A stretch of DNA of 64,000 bases from Ceratobasidium sp. AG-K (lineage: Eukaryota; Basidiomycota; Agaricomycetes; Cantharellales; Ceratobasidiaceae), in NCBI GenBank assembly GCA_037039685.1, contig JAWNGF010000009.1, positions 1,178,001-1,242,000 on the forward strand. The letters run 5' to 3'. Below the pieces are notes generated by a model that was given only the letters and a program-made list of their open reading frames with translations, did not search any database and was not told the origin of the DNA. Shown here piece after piece: positions 41,650 through 52,899 of the stretch (the stretch's first letter is position 1; each line of letters starts with the position of its first letter). The position numbers were made by a program, and so were the translations under genes.

Positions 41650-43647
41650 TTAGAGGGAGACCCCTTCTTTTCCTGAGTCTTCCATTGTTGCCTCCCTTCC
41701 TTTAACGCTGGGTTCCGTCGTTATCCATTCCTTGGACAGGCATTTGAATGAGCGGTGTCCTTCCTGTCCGCACTTCAAGCAGCGGTTGCTTGCTATCCTT
41801 GCTTTGTATACTTCGTTGGGTAGCCGCTTTGTAGAGGATTGACCGCTAGCGGTTGGTTGGGCTGCTTTCTTTCCTGTAGAGGTCTTTATTTGTTGCAATT
41901 TCTGGTCAATAGAGATTGCGATTGAAATCCACCTGTCAAGGGAAAGTTCTCGCTCTGTCCCATCTTCATTGATCAGGGTTAGTTCGAAACAAGCTAGTTC
42001 GGTTTTGACTTCAGACTTCAGTCCTTCCTTGAATTGGTTGATCAGAGCTTCCTGCCCCCAGTTTACGTCTACCAGAAGGTATCGGAATTCCAAAGCGTAG
42101 TTTGCTACCGAGTTGGTCTGTTTGCATTTTCGGATGTCCAATTCGGCTTTAGCTTTTTTGTTAGGGTCGCTGAACTGTTCCATGAAGTGTGCTTTGAAAC
42201 TTTCCCATGAGGCAAGATTTTGGTTGTTTCCTCCTTGGTTAAGCGATCGTAAGAGTACTTGTGCCCAGTGGGTGGCGGCTTTGTTCTCGGATTTGAAGTT
42301 TGCTAGAGCTTCGCGGATCCTTTCTTTGCTGGAAGTGTATTGATCGCCTAGACGTACAAAGTAGCTCTCCATTTGTGTGATGAACATTTCGGCACCTTCT
42401 CCTTTCTTTCCGTTGAAGGCTTCTGGGCGAGTCACCTTGGGACGACGTGAACTGCTACCAATGTTTGGGTTCTCGGTCAGTCGTTGGATTCTTAATTCTA
42501 AGTCGTCGATCCTGGTAGATTCCGCGTCTGGATGTGGTGGAGAATTCGATCGCCTGGACGGGATCCCGTGCAGGGAAGTTTTGTCCAATTCTTCTCGCAT
42601 ATTGTTGATAGCTTCTTGAACTTCCGTTATTTTGGTAGTGAAGGAGGTTCCTTCCTGTCGTAAAGTTTCCAGTCCTTGAGTTACTGCCTCGTTCCATTTG
42701 AGTTGTCCTTGTCTGGTAGTGTTGAGTTCTTTGCATACATTGTTCACTAGTCCTTGAGTGTTGGCAACCTCATTTTGAAGGCGGGTTACGTCTTGTCCGA
42801 CTAGAAAGGAATTATGTTCGCCATTTCTTGCCGAGTTCAGAATGTCTGTTAAGGTGCCTTGTAGGGTGTTGATGGAGTCGTTAAAGATTTGCTGGTTGTT
42901 TGCTAGGACCTGTGTGGCTTGTTCTAGGCCGCTAAGCCTTCGATCTATAGTGACTCTCATTCCGTCTATAACCCTAAGGGTGGCGTTGTGTCTTCCTTCT
43001 AGGAGGTCGTCCAGGTCGTCTAAATTACTGATTACAGTCCTGCTGCTAGAGCTGGAACTAGAGCTTGAACTTCCCGGATCACCGGCGCTTTGTGGTACCG
43101 AGGCCGATTGCCCAGAGTAACCCTGCGGGACATAAGGTGGTGCTGGAATCGCTGGTGTGACTGGCTGGGAAGCCATTGGAATTGGTCCTGCATTGGTGAT
43201 GGTTCCTCCAATTTGAGGGACTGTAGGGACATTGGGAATGTGTGGTGTAGGAGGAGGTCTAATGGGAACAAGCGACACGCCCCCATGAGCTTCGGGCTGG
43301 GGAGAAAAGAACTGCCTCCTAGTCCCTAGTGGCCACAAGGGACGTGATGGCCCTGGACTTCCAGTTGGAATGCGAATAACAGCTGGAGTGGGGTCATTTG
43401 TGAGATCTCCTGGTTCTCTATTTGTGATGGTGGGTTCTTCCTCTTGTACAATTGTCATGTCAGAGGTGCCAAAAGCTCCCGGCATTGAAGATTGGCTCTG
43501 GGAGTGTGATCGGGCCGGACCTCCCGCTTGAGTTTGTGCGATGTCTTGTTTGTTTAATGATCCTGTGGGCCTTGCTGCTCGGCTGGGTCCTCTTCTTGTT
43601 GATATAGTGGATGAGGGACGTGACCCTCCATCTTCTTGAATAGACAT
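41650..43647 (-). CDS. gag: B2 Gag (intact)
   Basis: 665 aa from ATG 43645-43647 (MSIQEDGGSRPSST). A disordered Pro/Ser-rich N-terminal third with a serine run, then coiled coil (RLSGLEQATQVLANNQQIF, QEAINNMREELD), a Ty3-type capsid (MFITQMESYFVRLGDQY, MEQFSDPNKKAKAELDIRK) and a CCHC knuckle CLKCGQEGHRSFKC near the C-terminus, ending KEGVSL. Longer than the A-family gag by ~215 residues, mostly in the N-terminal extension. Confidence 0.93.
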   Translation of the reverse strand: MSIQEDGGSRPSSTISTRRGPSRAARPTGSLNKQDIAQTQAGGPARSHSQSQSSMPGAFGTSDMTIVQEEEPTITNREPGDLTNDPTPAVIRIPTGSPGPSRPLWPLGTRRQFFSPQPEAHGGVSLVPIRPPPTPHIPNVPTVPQIGGTITNAGPIPMASQPVTPAIPAPPYVPQGYSGQSASVPQSAGDPGSSSSSSSSSSRTVISNLDDLDDLLEGRHNATLRVIDGMRVTIDRRLSGLEQATQVLANNQQIFNDSINTLQGTLTDILNSARNGEHNSFLVGQDVTRLQNEVANTQGLVNNVCKELNTTRQGQLKWNEAVTQGLETLRQEGTSFTTKITEVQEAINNMREELDKTSLHGIPSRRSNSPPHPDAESTRIDDLELRIQRLTENPNIGSSSRRPKVTRPEAFNGKKGEGAEMFITQMESYFVRLGDQYTSSKERIREALANFKSENKAATHWAQVLLRSLNQGGNNQNLASWESFKAHFMEQFSDPNKKAKAELDIRKCKQTNSVANYALEFRYLLVDVNWGQEALINQFKEGLKSEVKTELACFELTLINEDGTERELSLDRWISIAISIDQKLQQIKTSTGKKAAQPTASGQSSTKRLPNEVYKARIASNRCLKCGQEGHRSFKCLSKEWITTEPSVKGREATMEDSGKEGVSL

Positions 43648-43676
43648 GCTTGTATGTTGTTAAGCTTGTTTTGTAA

Positions 43677-44132
43677 TGTCGTAAGCTTCTTCTTGGTGGC
43701 TATGAGACAAGCCGCGATGGGGAGTGGACGGCACTAAGACCTAATTGACCTCTTGAACCGCAACACACTTTAGTGTCTGTAGGCTCTTGAGGGTAGGGGT
43801 GGTTCAAAGTGTCACTCTAAGGGGATGTTTGACGAGACAAAACAAGCTGGGGTTGCCAGGCTTGTTAGTCCTCTATATATATTCACAAAGTGGCCGAGTC
43901 ATACAAAGCGTAGCCACATGAATCAAAGCAGTCAACCAGTCAGGAGTGTCCATGTGAGTCACGCTGTATGAACAGACATGACTCGTACAAAGCATAGCCG
44001 CGTTACACAATGTAACAGGGTAACCACAAGAAGGTGGCAATGCGGCAAGCGGAGACAGAAACACAACACAAAAGAAGAGAACGGGCGGGCGAGACAACAG
44101 GCAAGTCCGATGGAGTGAGCTGGCTCACGACA
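43677..44132 (-). repeat. B2 element 5' LTR (456 bp)
   Basis: TGTCGTAAGC to CTCACGACA followed by CCTGG. The primer site (plus AGCTTGTTTTGT just left of the LTR) is complementary to ACAAAACAAGCT inside the LTR. Confidence 0.95.
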
Positions 44133-44302
44133 CCTGGGGGAGTTCGAATGGGTCGGCAAAAAATGGCCAACACGCATGCAACTCCAACGAAAGGACATCT
44201 ACGTATGCCGAGGATGTGCAGCCCTCCAGGTGTCCGAAGTTGTCCTGCTATCCATGCACAAGCTCGGGGTGGTCGAATGGGGACAAGAAGGAGCTTACAG
44301 CT
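44133..44302 (+). pseudogene. B1 ORF3, middle part
   Basis: Resumes after the CCTGG duplication: GEFEWVGKKWPTRMQLQRKD, VCRGCAALQVSEVVLL, EWGQEGAYS, then breaks into C-LTR sequence. The remaining ~100 codons and the polypurine tract of B1 are absent, and its 3' LTR is at 53835-54296. This is the left breakpoint of the inversion. Confidence 0.85.
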
Positions 44303-44620
44303 TATGACTCAGACTTTGACTCAGGCATGTGACTCATGTATTTACTATGACTCACTTGCTTTCTGAGTATATATACTGGCTTGCAAGCATGGTCATCCCC
44401 AGCTTGCTTTGCCTTGTCAACTCTCCCTGCAGTGTGATCAGAGGCACTTGGCTACTTAGCCTTTAGCGCAGCCACTTGGACTTAGGAGCTAGTGACTTGT
44501 ACTGACAAGACTAGCGTTTGTCCACCTCAGTGATAGAGTCTTAGAAGACTTATTACGTATTGTTCCACATCTCAAAGGCCATTAGCGGTTGTCAACCATA
44601 GGCATTAGCAGGTTGCAACA
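44303..44620 (+). repeat. C element 3' LTR, outer half, inverted
   Basis: Reverse complement of the first ~320 bp of the C LTR at 61342-61839: it ends GGTTGCAACA at 44620 and contains TATATATACTGG. The other half is at 54297-54435. The flank is CTTGT (44621-44625, complement ACAAG), matching ACGAG at 61840-61844 after one CG-to-CA change. Confidence 0.88.
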
Positions 44621-44694
44621 CTTGTCGTCACCCCAACCCCCATCCTCACTGCCTGTGGAGTCTCGGCCTCCAAGGTTCAACTAGGGTTGTGACA
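44621..44694 (+). repeat. D element 3' LTR, outer end, inverted
   Basis: Runs from the C target site to GGGTTGTGACA (44684-44694). The inner part of the same LTR is at 61840-62214 and ends GGTTGTGACA on the plus strand, giving 10-bp terminal inverted repeats (TGTCACAACC/GGTTGTGACA). Part of the inverted segment. Confidence 0.7.
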
Positions 44695-45310
44695 CACTGC
44701 AATTTGGGCTAGGCGAGGTTGTATATCTTTGTCTGGGTATGTGGAGAGATTCCCCTTGTGCCCTAAGTTGCATCTGTGCTCATGCAAGATGCCCAGCCCC
44801 GATGTAAGGACCTTTTTTGAATTCTGTGTCAATCAGGTCTTGGCCAGTGTTAGCTCCCAGCTTGACTCAGTGTCTGTTTTATTGAGTTGCGTTATAGCCG
44901 TTTTCAGGTTGGTTTGGAATTCCCAGAACTTTAATTTTGGGTCTGAGACAGGAATCTCATAGGCGCCCAGATGCTAAGGTCACATGATTGCGCTCTCTTA
45001 CAATGCCTCAGGAGACTGCTAAAGCATTGCAGCAGCTGTTGAATATACTGTCTTATATGTAGATATATGCGCATCACATGATTGTGTTCACATGGACGCA
45101 TGCTTTGCGGAAATTTTATCCTCAGTTTTCTACTCTTAGTAGCACAAGCTGAGGTATGATTTAGTTTTATATTTTCATTTTTTTTTTCTATTGCTTATAT
45201 TACCTGTAGTTACATTGATTCTCAGGTATATACATGCACAGTTCTCTACTCTTAGTAGCACGAGCTGAGTTACATTGATTCTCAGCCCAACACTGCACAT
45301 ATCCCAAAAG
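44695..45310. other. Unique sequence upstream of the mariner N-terminus
   Basis: No gene is supported. It contains the second copy of the 28-nt block (44892-44919) and a short local duplication: TCTACTCTTAGTAGCAC plus AGCTGAG at about 45130 and 45247, and TTACATTGATTCTCAG at about 45212 and 45271. Part of the inverted segment. Confidence 0.5.
44892..44919 (+). promoter_or_regulatory. Shared 28-nt upstream block (copy 2)
   Basis: 26 of 28 bases identical to 6941-6968; the differences are C-to-T. An ATG about 90 nt downstream (near 45002) opens only a very short frame. Confidence 0.35.
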
Positions 45311-45381
45311 TAGCGTGTACCGGTGTTATACTATAATCAATCTTGTAGACCAAAAGATATTGCAATTGTGTTAGGCCTTTC
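45311..45381 (+). pseudogene. Mariner transposase, N-terminal HTH fragment
   Basis: Reads NQSCRPKDIAIVLGLS, the end of a recognition helix-turn-helix. It joins in frame to STVYLILQYH at 9969 (minus) across the B3 duplication (CTTTC here, GAAAG there). No ATG upstream in frame. Currently on the strand opposite to its C-terminal part. Confidence 0.8.
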
Positions 45382-45847
45382 TGTCATGAGCCAGCTCACT
45401 CCATCGGACTCGTCTTGCGCCTCGTCCGTCTGTTCTCGTTTTTGTTGTTCTGTTTGTGTGCTGTTTGCCTTTCCTGCGCCGCGTTGCCGCCTTCTTGTGG
45501 TTACCCTGTTACATTGTGTAACACGGCTGTGCTTTGTATGAGTCATGTCTGTTCATACAGCATGACTCACATGGACACTCCTGACTGGTTGTTATGTATG
45601 ACTTGCGTGGCTGCGCCTTGTATGACTTGGCCACTTTCTGGTTATATATAGAGGACCAACAAGCCTGGTAACCCCAGCTTGTTTTGTCTTGTCAAACATC
45701 CCCTTTGAGTGACACTTTGAACCACCCCTACCCTCAAGAGCCTACAGACACTTAAGTGTGTTGCGGTTCAAGAGGTCACTTAGGTCTTAGTGCTGTCCAC
45801 TCTCCTTTGCGGCTTGTCTCATAGCCACCAAGAAGAAGCTTACAACA
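45382..45847 (+). repeat. B3 element 5' LTR (466 bp)
   Basis: TGTCATGAGCC to CTTACAACA. Partner of 9970-10435 by length, private sequence (CGCCGCGTTGCC region) and target duplication CTTTC (45377-45381). The primer site ACAAAACAAGCT follows at 45850-45861. Confidence 0.92.
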
Positions 45848-45869
45848 TTACAAAACAAGCTTAACAATC

Positions 45870-47853
45870 ATGTCTATACAAGAGGACATGGGGTCACGCC
45901 TCGCAACACCACTCTCAACAAGGAGAGAACCAAGTAGGGCTTCAAGACCTACAAGTTCCCTCAACAAGCAAGATATTGCACAAGCATGGGCTGGAGGACC
46001 AGCAAGGTCTTGCCCACAAAGCCAGGCCTCTATGCCTGGAACATTCAACACTGAGAACGTTTCAGTCGTACAAGAAGAACCTACCATTGTTACTAGAGAA
46101 CCAGGGGATATTACCAACGACCCCACACCGGTCACAATTTGAATCCCTATCTCAAGCGCAACTCCAGGTCCATCACAACCACTATGGCCTATGGGATTGA
46201 GAAGACAGTTTTTTTCTCCTCAACCTGAAACTCACGGGGGCGTATCCCTTGTTCCTATCAGACCCCCCCCCACGCCGCACAGTTCCCACACTCCTCAAGT
46301 ACCCCAGATTGCGGGAACTATCGCCAATGCCGGTCTGGTCCCAATAAACTCTCAGGCCGTGACACCAGTTAACCCAGCACCACCATCCGTACCACAAGGG
46401 TATTCCCAGCAACCAATGGAAACTGAGGGCCAAGACATCCCTGGGATTCCCAGCTCAAGTTCTAATTCCAGCAGTAGGACTGTGATTAGCAATCTTGACA
46501 ACCTTGACAATCTTCACCTTGGAAGACACAATGCACTCTTAAGGATTATTGATGGAATGAGGATAACAATCGATAGAAGACTCAACGGATTAGAACAATC
46601 TACTCAAGTGTTGGCTAACAACCAACAAATCTTCAATGATTCCCTCAACAATCTACAAGGAACCCTGACAGATATCCTTATCGCTGCACAAAACAGTGAA
46701 CATAACAGCTTCCTGGTCGGGCAAGACGTAATCCGCCTAAGAAACAAAGTCACAAACACACAAGGACTAGTAAACAATGTACAGGAAGATCTGAACACCA
46801 CAAGGCAGGCACAGTTAGCCTGGAATGAGGCAGTCACCCAAGCACTAGAGGGACTAAGAGGAGATGGAAGGATTGCAATTGGACAAATTAACACCATGCA
46901 AGAGACAATCAACAACATGCGCAAACAGATGGATGAAGCATCCCTACATGCTGTATCACCTCCCCACCCCGAAGCAGAATCTACCAGGCTAGACAAATTG
47001 GAACAAAGGCTACGCCAGCTTTCTGAAAACCCTGACAACAGAAGGGAAAACAGGCATCCAAAAGTAACTAGACCAGAAGCTTTTGACAGGAAGAAAAGAG
47101 AGGGAGCAGAAATGTTCATCACCCAAATGGAGAGCTACTTTGTCAGGTTGGGCAACCAATACACCTCGGGACAAGAACGGATTAGAGCAGCATTGGCAAA
47201 TTTCAAATCGGATAACAGATCTGCCACACATTGGGCACAGGTGCTGCTCCGATCCCTGAACAATGGAGTACCTGACCCAAACCTAACATCATGGGAAACA
47301 TCCAAGTCACACTTCATGGAACAATTTAGCAACCCTAACAAGAAGGCCAAGGCAGAAGCTGACATCCGTAAAAGCAAACAAGTCAACTCAGTAGCAAATT
47401 ATGCAATGGAATTCCGCTTCCACATGATTGACGTCAACTGGGGAGAGGAAGCTCTTATCAACCAATTCAAGGAGGGACTCAAGCCGGAAATCAAAACAGA
47501 ACTGGCATGATTCGAGCTATCCCTCATCAATGAAGATGGAACCAAAAGACACCTTAACCTTAATCAATGTATCACACTTGCAATCTCCATTGACCAAAAA
47601 TTGCAACAGATCAAGGGATCCACTGGGAAGAAAACACCCCAAACAACCACCACCAGGCAAGCCTCTACAAAGCGGCTTCCAGACAAAGTATACAAGGCTA
47701 GGATAGCATCTAACTGATGTCCGAAGTGCGGTCAAGAAGGCCACCAATCACTCAAATGCTCGTCCAAGGAGTGGATAACAACTGAGCCCAGCATAAAGGG
47801 AAGAGAAGCTACAATAATAGAAGATTTGGGAAAAGAAGGGGTCTCCCTCTAAC
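45870..47853 (+). pseudogene. B3 gag (possibly B3/B4 recombinant), with nonsense codons
   Basis: ATG at 45870 (MSIQEDMGSRLAT). Same layout as the B2 gag. TGA codons at 46139-46141, 47508-47510 and 47716-47718 replace Arg codons in paralogous positions (I R I P; A R F E; S N R C). The knuckle is CPKCGQEGHQSLKC, with the first Cys preceded by the third stop. Confidence 0.9.
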
Positions 47854-47854
47854 T

Positions 47855-50800
47855 GTGTGTGGAGAGACCAAAGGACTGGCAATGGAAACAATGTACTTTA
47901 GAGCAACAAACAAATCAACCATTGTTTACACAAGCATCGCCGGAATCACAGAACCAGTCCCTACTCTCATTGATTCTGGAGCTTCTAAGAACTTTATGGA
48001 CATCTCTTGGGCCTGCTCCAACAACATTCCTCTCATTGAGCTTCCCTCTCTATGAAAAGTAATTAGGCATCCAGGGAAAGGAACTCTCACACCAAATACG
48101 CTTCAAAGCCAAGCTTGTACTGGACGTAGAGGGAAAAACCTTCAAACAAACCTTTTTTGCTATGCCTACTGGAGAAACCAAACTCATCTTAGGACTTGAG
48201 TGGTTAGAAGAAGCTAACCCCAATATTAACTGGAAAACGAGGCAAATATCATGGCGACCTGAACCCATACAAGCAAGAACAGCCTCAATAGACGACCTAC
48301 CAGAGGAATTCAAAGAATTTGCCAACATGTTTAGCGAGGAAAAGTTCAAAAGAATTCCGGATCATTGCCCATACAACTGGGCCATCAACTTCAAGCAAGG
48401 GGCTGAACTTCCAAAACTGGCCAGACCTATCCCACTCTCACCGGCCAAATCAATTGCACTAAGGGAATACCTGGATGAGGAAATTGCCGCCGGGAAAATT
48501 CAACCTAGCAAATCCCCCATTGCGTCACCTTGTTTCTTTGTCAAAAAACCTATCAATCCAAAGAATCCGGAAGCAGTGCGACAATTACGGCTTGTTCAAG
48601 ACCTCAGAGGAGTAAATGCCATTACAAGGGACAACAGGTTTCCAATGCCCTTAATGGAAGATCTTCTGGATAAAATCAAGGATGCAAAAATTTTCTCCAA
48701 AATCGATCTGCGCATGGGTTTCAACAATATCAGAATTAGGGAAGGGGACAAATGGAAGACAGCCTTCAGAACCAAGGAAGGCCTGTTTGAATACATTGTC
48801 ATGCCATTTGGACTAAAAAATGCACCTGCCATATTCCAAAGATACATGAACCACATCTTCCACAACCTTATTGACGTATGTGTCATAGTATACATTGACA
48901 ACATCCTAGTCTTCTCTAAGAACAGAAGCCAACATACTATAGATGTCAGGAAGGTGCTGAAGATCTTACTGGATGAAAACCTATTTGCAAAGCTCCCAAA
49001 TGCGAATTCTTTGTCACCAAACTTACATATACCGGACTTGGAATCAGTGATTCTGGCATCTCTATGGAGGAAGAGAAGGTCAAGGCAATAAAGGAATGGA
49101 AGGAACCAAAAACAGTCAAGCAGGTTCAGGCGTTCCTAGGATTTGCAAACTTCTACCAAAGATTTGTGCCAAATTTTAGCCGCTTAGCAAAACCCTTGAC
49201 AACCCTAACAAGAAAGGATAACAAATGGGAATGGGAGAAGGATCAACAGGAGGTGTTTGATGCCCTAAAAACAGAAATTAGCAAGGAGCCCACACTACAC
49301 CATCCTGACCCTGAGAAACCCTTTTTTCTGGAAACGGATGCAAGCGGAGTAGCAATGGGGGCAATCCTTTCTCAAAGGCAAGACAATGGCTACCTACACC
49401 CTATAGCATTCCTGTTGAAATCCTTCAATGAGGCGCAGCTCAACTACAACGTCCATGACAAAGAACTTATGGCAATCATTGAATCACTGACACATTGGAG
49501 GTTGTACCTTGAGGGAACAATGGATCCAATCACTATCTACACCGATCACAGGAACCTACAGTTCTGGAAAGAAGCTAGAACGTTCAACCGTTGACAGGCA
49601 AGATGGCATCAACTACTGGCTTCCTACAACTTTGATATCATATACCGTCATGGAATTCTTTTGTCCAAACCGGACCTGTTGTCAAGACAATCTGACCATG
49701 AGGATATTCCCACACCGGAACAGATTATGATATCTGCTGAAAAATTTAAAGGATTTATGGGGCAGATGGACACAGACATTATGGCAACTATCAAGGAAGC
49801 ACAAGAAACTGACAAAGGACTGACAAAAATCAAGGAAATCTGCAAATCAAGGGAAATGCTTCCAAGAACCCTGCAACATAGCGCAAAAAATTACGACTTC
49901 AAGGAAGGACTTATATGGTACAAAGGGAAAATTTACGTGCCGGAAGATAAGGAAGCCAGACTGTCCATCATGCAACTACACCACAACTCTAGGATTGCAG
50001 GGCATCAGGGACAAGCCAGGACGTTGGAACTAATAGCAAGAAGATACTTCTGGCCAGGAATGAAGCAGAACGTAAATAGATATGTGGAATCCTGTGAGAC
50101 CTGCCAACAAACAAAGGGATCAAAGTCAATAGTACCAATCAAACCTCTAGAAATTCCAAAAGGTCCCTGGGAAGATATAGCATTTGACTTTGTAGTAAAA
50201 TTGCTGAAGTCCAGAGGATCAGACAGCATCATGGTGGTGGTGGACCGGTTCTCAAGAATGGCGCATTTCATAGCCTGCAAAGAATCTCACACGGCAAGCG
50301 AGCTGGCAAATCTTTTTGTTGCAAATTTTTGGAAACTACACGGCTTCCCAAAAAGCACAATCTCAGACCAAGGGACTACTTTCAATTCTAAACTTATGAA
50401 GGCCATTTACAAAAGAATTGGAACTAGCCCAAGTTTCAGCACTGCCTACCACCCCCAGACAGATGGAGTGACAGAGAGAATCAACCAATGGATGGAAGGC
50501 TGGCTACGATCCTTTGTCAACTACCGGCAAGATGATTGGGCAGACTTGTTACCAATTGCAGAATTCAGTTACAATCTGCAGAAGAACCGGGTAACAGGTA
50601 GTTCCCCTATTGCAATAGTCTACGGCAGGGAACCATTGTGGAACATCTCATCAGAAGAAACAATGGTTCCTGAAGCAAACACCATTACGGAAAAATGGCA
50701 TAGCATCCATGACGAAGCAATTGCATCAATGGAGAACCAAAGGCTCCCAGAGGAAGAACCTAAAAACAAGTACCAGGAGGGAGATCTAGTATGGCTGTTG

Positions 50801-51769
50801 GGAAGAAACATCCAAACAAAAAGACCCTCAAAGAAACTGGATAACAAGAAGCATGGACCATTTGTTGTGAAGTGGAAGATAGGATCACATGCTTATGAGC
50901 TCACCCTGCCAGCAACAATGAGGGTACACCCTGTTTTCCATATTGACTTGCTCAGCCCCTACATGGAAGACACAGACTTCAAGCGAAACCAACCCCGACC
51001 ACCACCAATAATTACTGAAGAAGGAGAGGAAGAATATGAAGTAGAAAAGATTTTGGACTGGAAGGAGACAAAGGACGGTCTTTTCTACATGGTCAGATGG
51101 AAGGGTTATGGAAGTGAAGAAGACACGGAACAAAGGGCGGAAGATTTTGGTCACCTTTTGAAAATCATCAAGGACCTTAAACGCCAACACCCGGAAGCTC
51201 CCACACCATCTAACTACGTCCCAGGAAAGATAAAAGGCAGAGGGGGCGCAACCGGCAGTGATATCTGCAAAACTTGCTACTACTCCAGAAAACACTCCCA
51301 ATTCAACGCTCTAAATCTTTTTTGTTCTCCACCATGCCTGCCATCACCCGTGCCACCATTGCCAACAACCTCACCCACGTCCTCGAAGGACCTGCCTTTG
51401 CCACAGCAAGGATCCTTGACGCCGGAGCCGCCCTGTACGTCTTCAAGAGGTTGCAACAAGGCTCTGGAAGAATGCACTTCAGGGCCTCGGACAACATCCT
51501 CCACTCAGACCTGGGGGAATTCCAGTGGGTTGGAAAGAAATGGCCAACACGCATGCAACTTCTGCAGAAGGACATCTTTGTTTGCCAAGGATGCGCCGCA
51601 TTCCAGGTCTCAGAGGTCGTCCTCCTCTCCACCCATATGCTCGGAGTGGTCAAATGGGGACAAGAAGGAGTGTACTCAAGTGAGTGGGTACCGGGGTATG
51701 ACGGAAGGCAGCCAACGCTATGACCTAGATGGAACGATGCCTGGGATGCCAACTACGAGAGGGACCTGA
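47855..51769 (+). pseudogene. B3/B4 pol with stops, frameshifts and an RT active-site change
   Basis: Collinear with the B2 pol. Damage: TGA 48053-48055; +1 shift near 48066; -1 shift near 49009 (one A missing in CCAAATGCG); TGA 49592-49594. RT has YIDN instead of YIDD (GAC to AAC at a CpG). The protease keeps LIDSGASKNFMD. Integrase and chromodomain (MVRWKGYGSEEDTEQ) are open. The pol frame remains open to 51769, overlapping ORF3 by ~430 nt. Confidence 0.9.
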
Positions 51770-52005
51770 GCGACTGGAAGATGGAAAGGGGAAGGTACCA
51801 GATAGAAAAATTTGAATGGGCGCCAAACTGGTGGAAGTGGGAGGAGGCGGACGTGTCAGCATAGAAGGAGGTGGAACCTGACATGCGACAATGGGATGAG
51901 GAGTTTGTGGAGACCCAGAAGAGGGTTTTGGACTGGTCCAAGGCCAACTGGACAAGGGAGGAGACATGGGAGGAATGGGAAAAGTTCTCGGATGAGCCAG
52001 GTAAC
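51334..52005 (+). pseudogene. B4 ORF3, N-terminal and middle part
   Basis: ATG 51334 (MPAITRATIANNL), -1 frame relative to pol. Reads ARILDAGAALYVFKRLQQ, FVCQGCAAFQVSEVVLL, the Trp/Glu-rich helices, then DEPGN where A1 inserted (GTAAC 52001-52005). TGA at 51721-51723 and TAG at 51862-51864 (TGG to TAG). Because it runs uninterrupted past the point where B3 ORF3 is split at 11148, this part belongs to B4 while the 5' LTR is that of B3. Confidence 0.85.
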
Positions 52006-52418
52006 TGTCATGAGCTGACTAAGCTCAGACATTTTATTCTGATTTTATATCTTTTTTTCCGAACACTTTCCTTTTTTGGTACAAATGTCCTCTGGCACTT
52101 AACTTGTATCAGGTGATGTATTTGTCTTTTCATTTGATATTGGTGATGCTTCCGGAACTTCCAGAATGTTGAGTCATATCTCTTATCTTGCTTATCATCG
52201 GTTGTACTTGGCTTTCCCACACTGATAGATGATGACGTGGCCGTGATCCCTCATGTATATAAACCCAGAGGTCAAGCCGGTTAACGACAAGGCTTGACCT
52301 CCTCTCCACTAGGACTTGCTCAATCAAATCCTCTTACTATCACCACTCCTTGGGTTCTAAGACTTGTCTAAGTCGAACCCCTTAACCTTTATATACCTAA
52401 TTGACCCAAGTCGGGACA
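52006..52418 (+). repeat. A1 element 5' LTR (413 bp)
   Basis: TGTCATGAGC to TCGGGACA, preceded by GTAAC. Partner at 11743-12155. TATATAAACCC and the 11-bp inverted repeat are present. The primer site 52421-52432 has one mismatch (AGGTCAACCCTT). Confidence 0.93.
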
Positions 52419-52899
52419 TTAGGTCAACCCTTTTAAAAAGCATCAGCCTTAAAGCTCCTGCTTTTCCACCAAGTAGATAGAACGTACACGGGAAAACGGG
52501 CATAGTACAACGGACAAAGAGCTATACTTGATATAGACCAGTAGTCCCACGTCGCTATACGCTGTCAGTGAACCCAATTGTTATCCTCTTTTGGGTCATA
52601 GCGGCTTTAGTCAGCTAAATACACCCTTACTTTGTTATACACTGTCGCTATCACGCCCGCCCAAGGCTGTTGATAACTGATAAGATCAGAAAAGGAGTAT
52701 ATAAAGCAAAAGCTTAGCGTCTAGCACCCTTCACATCCAAATCAACATCTCGAGGAAGCCAGATCCTCTCAAGCAAAACTGGAAAGTGGTCGGAGCACCA
52801 CCCAAGTTAACACTCTCATCCATCAAGAACCACATCAACTTGTTGTTTCCATCAGTACGCACTAAAAAGGGACTAATTAGTAACTAACTAATTAACCTT

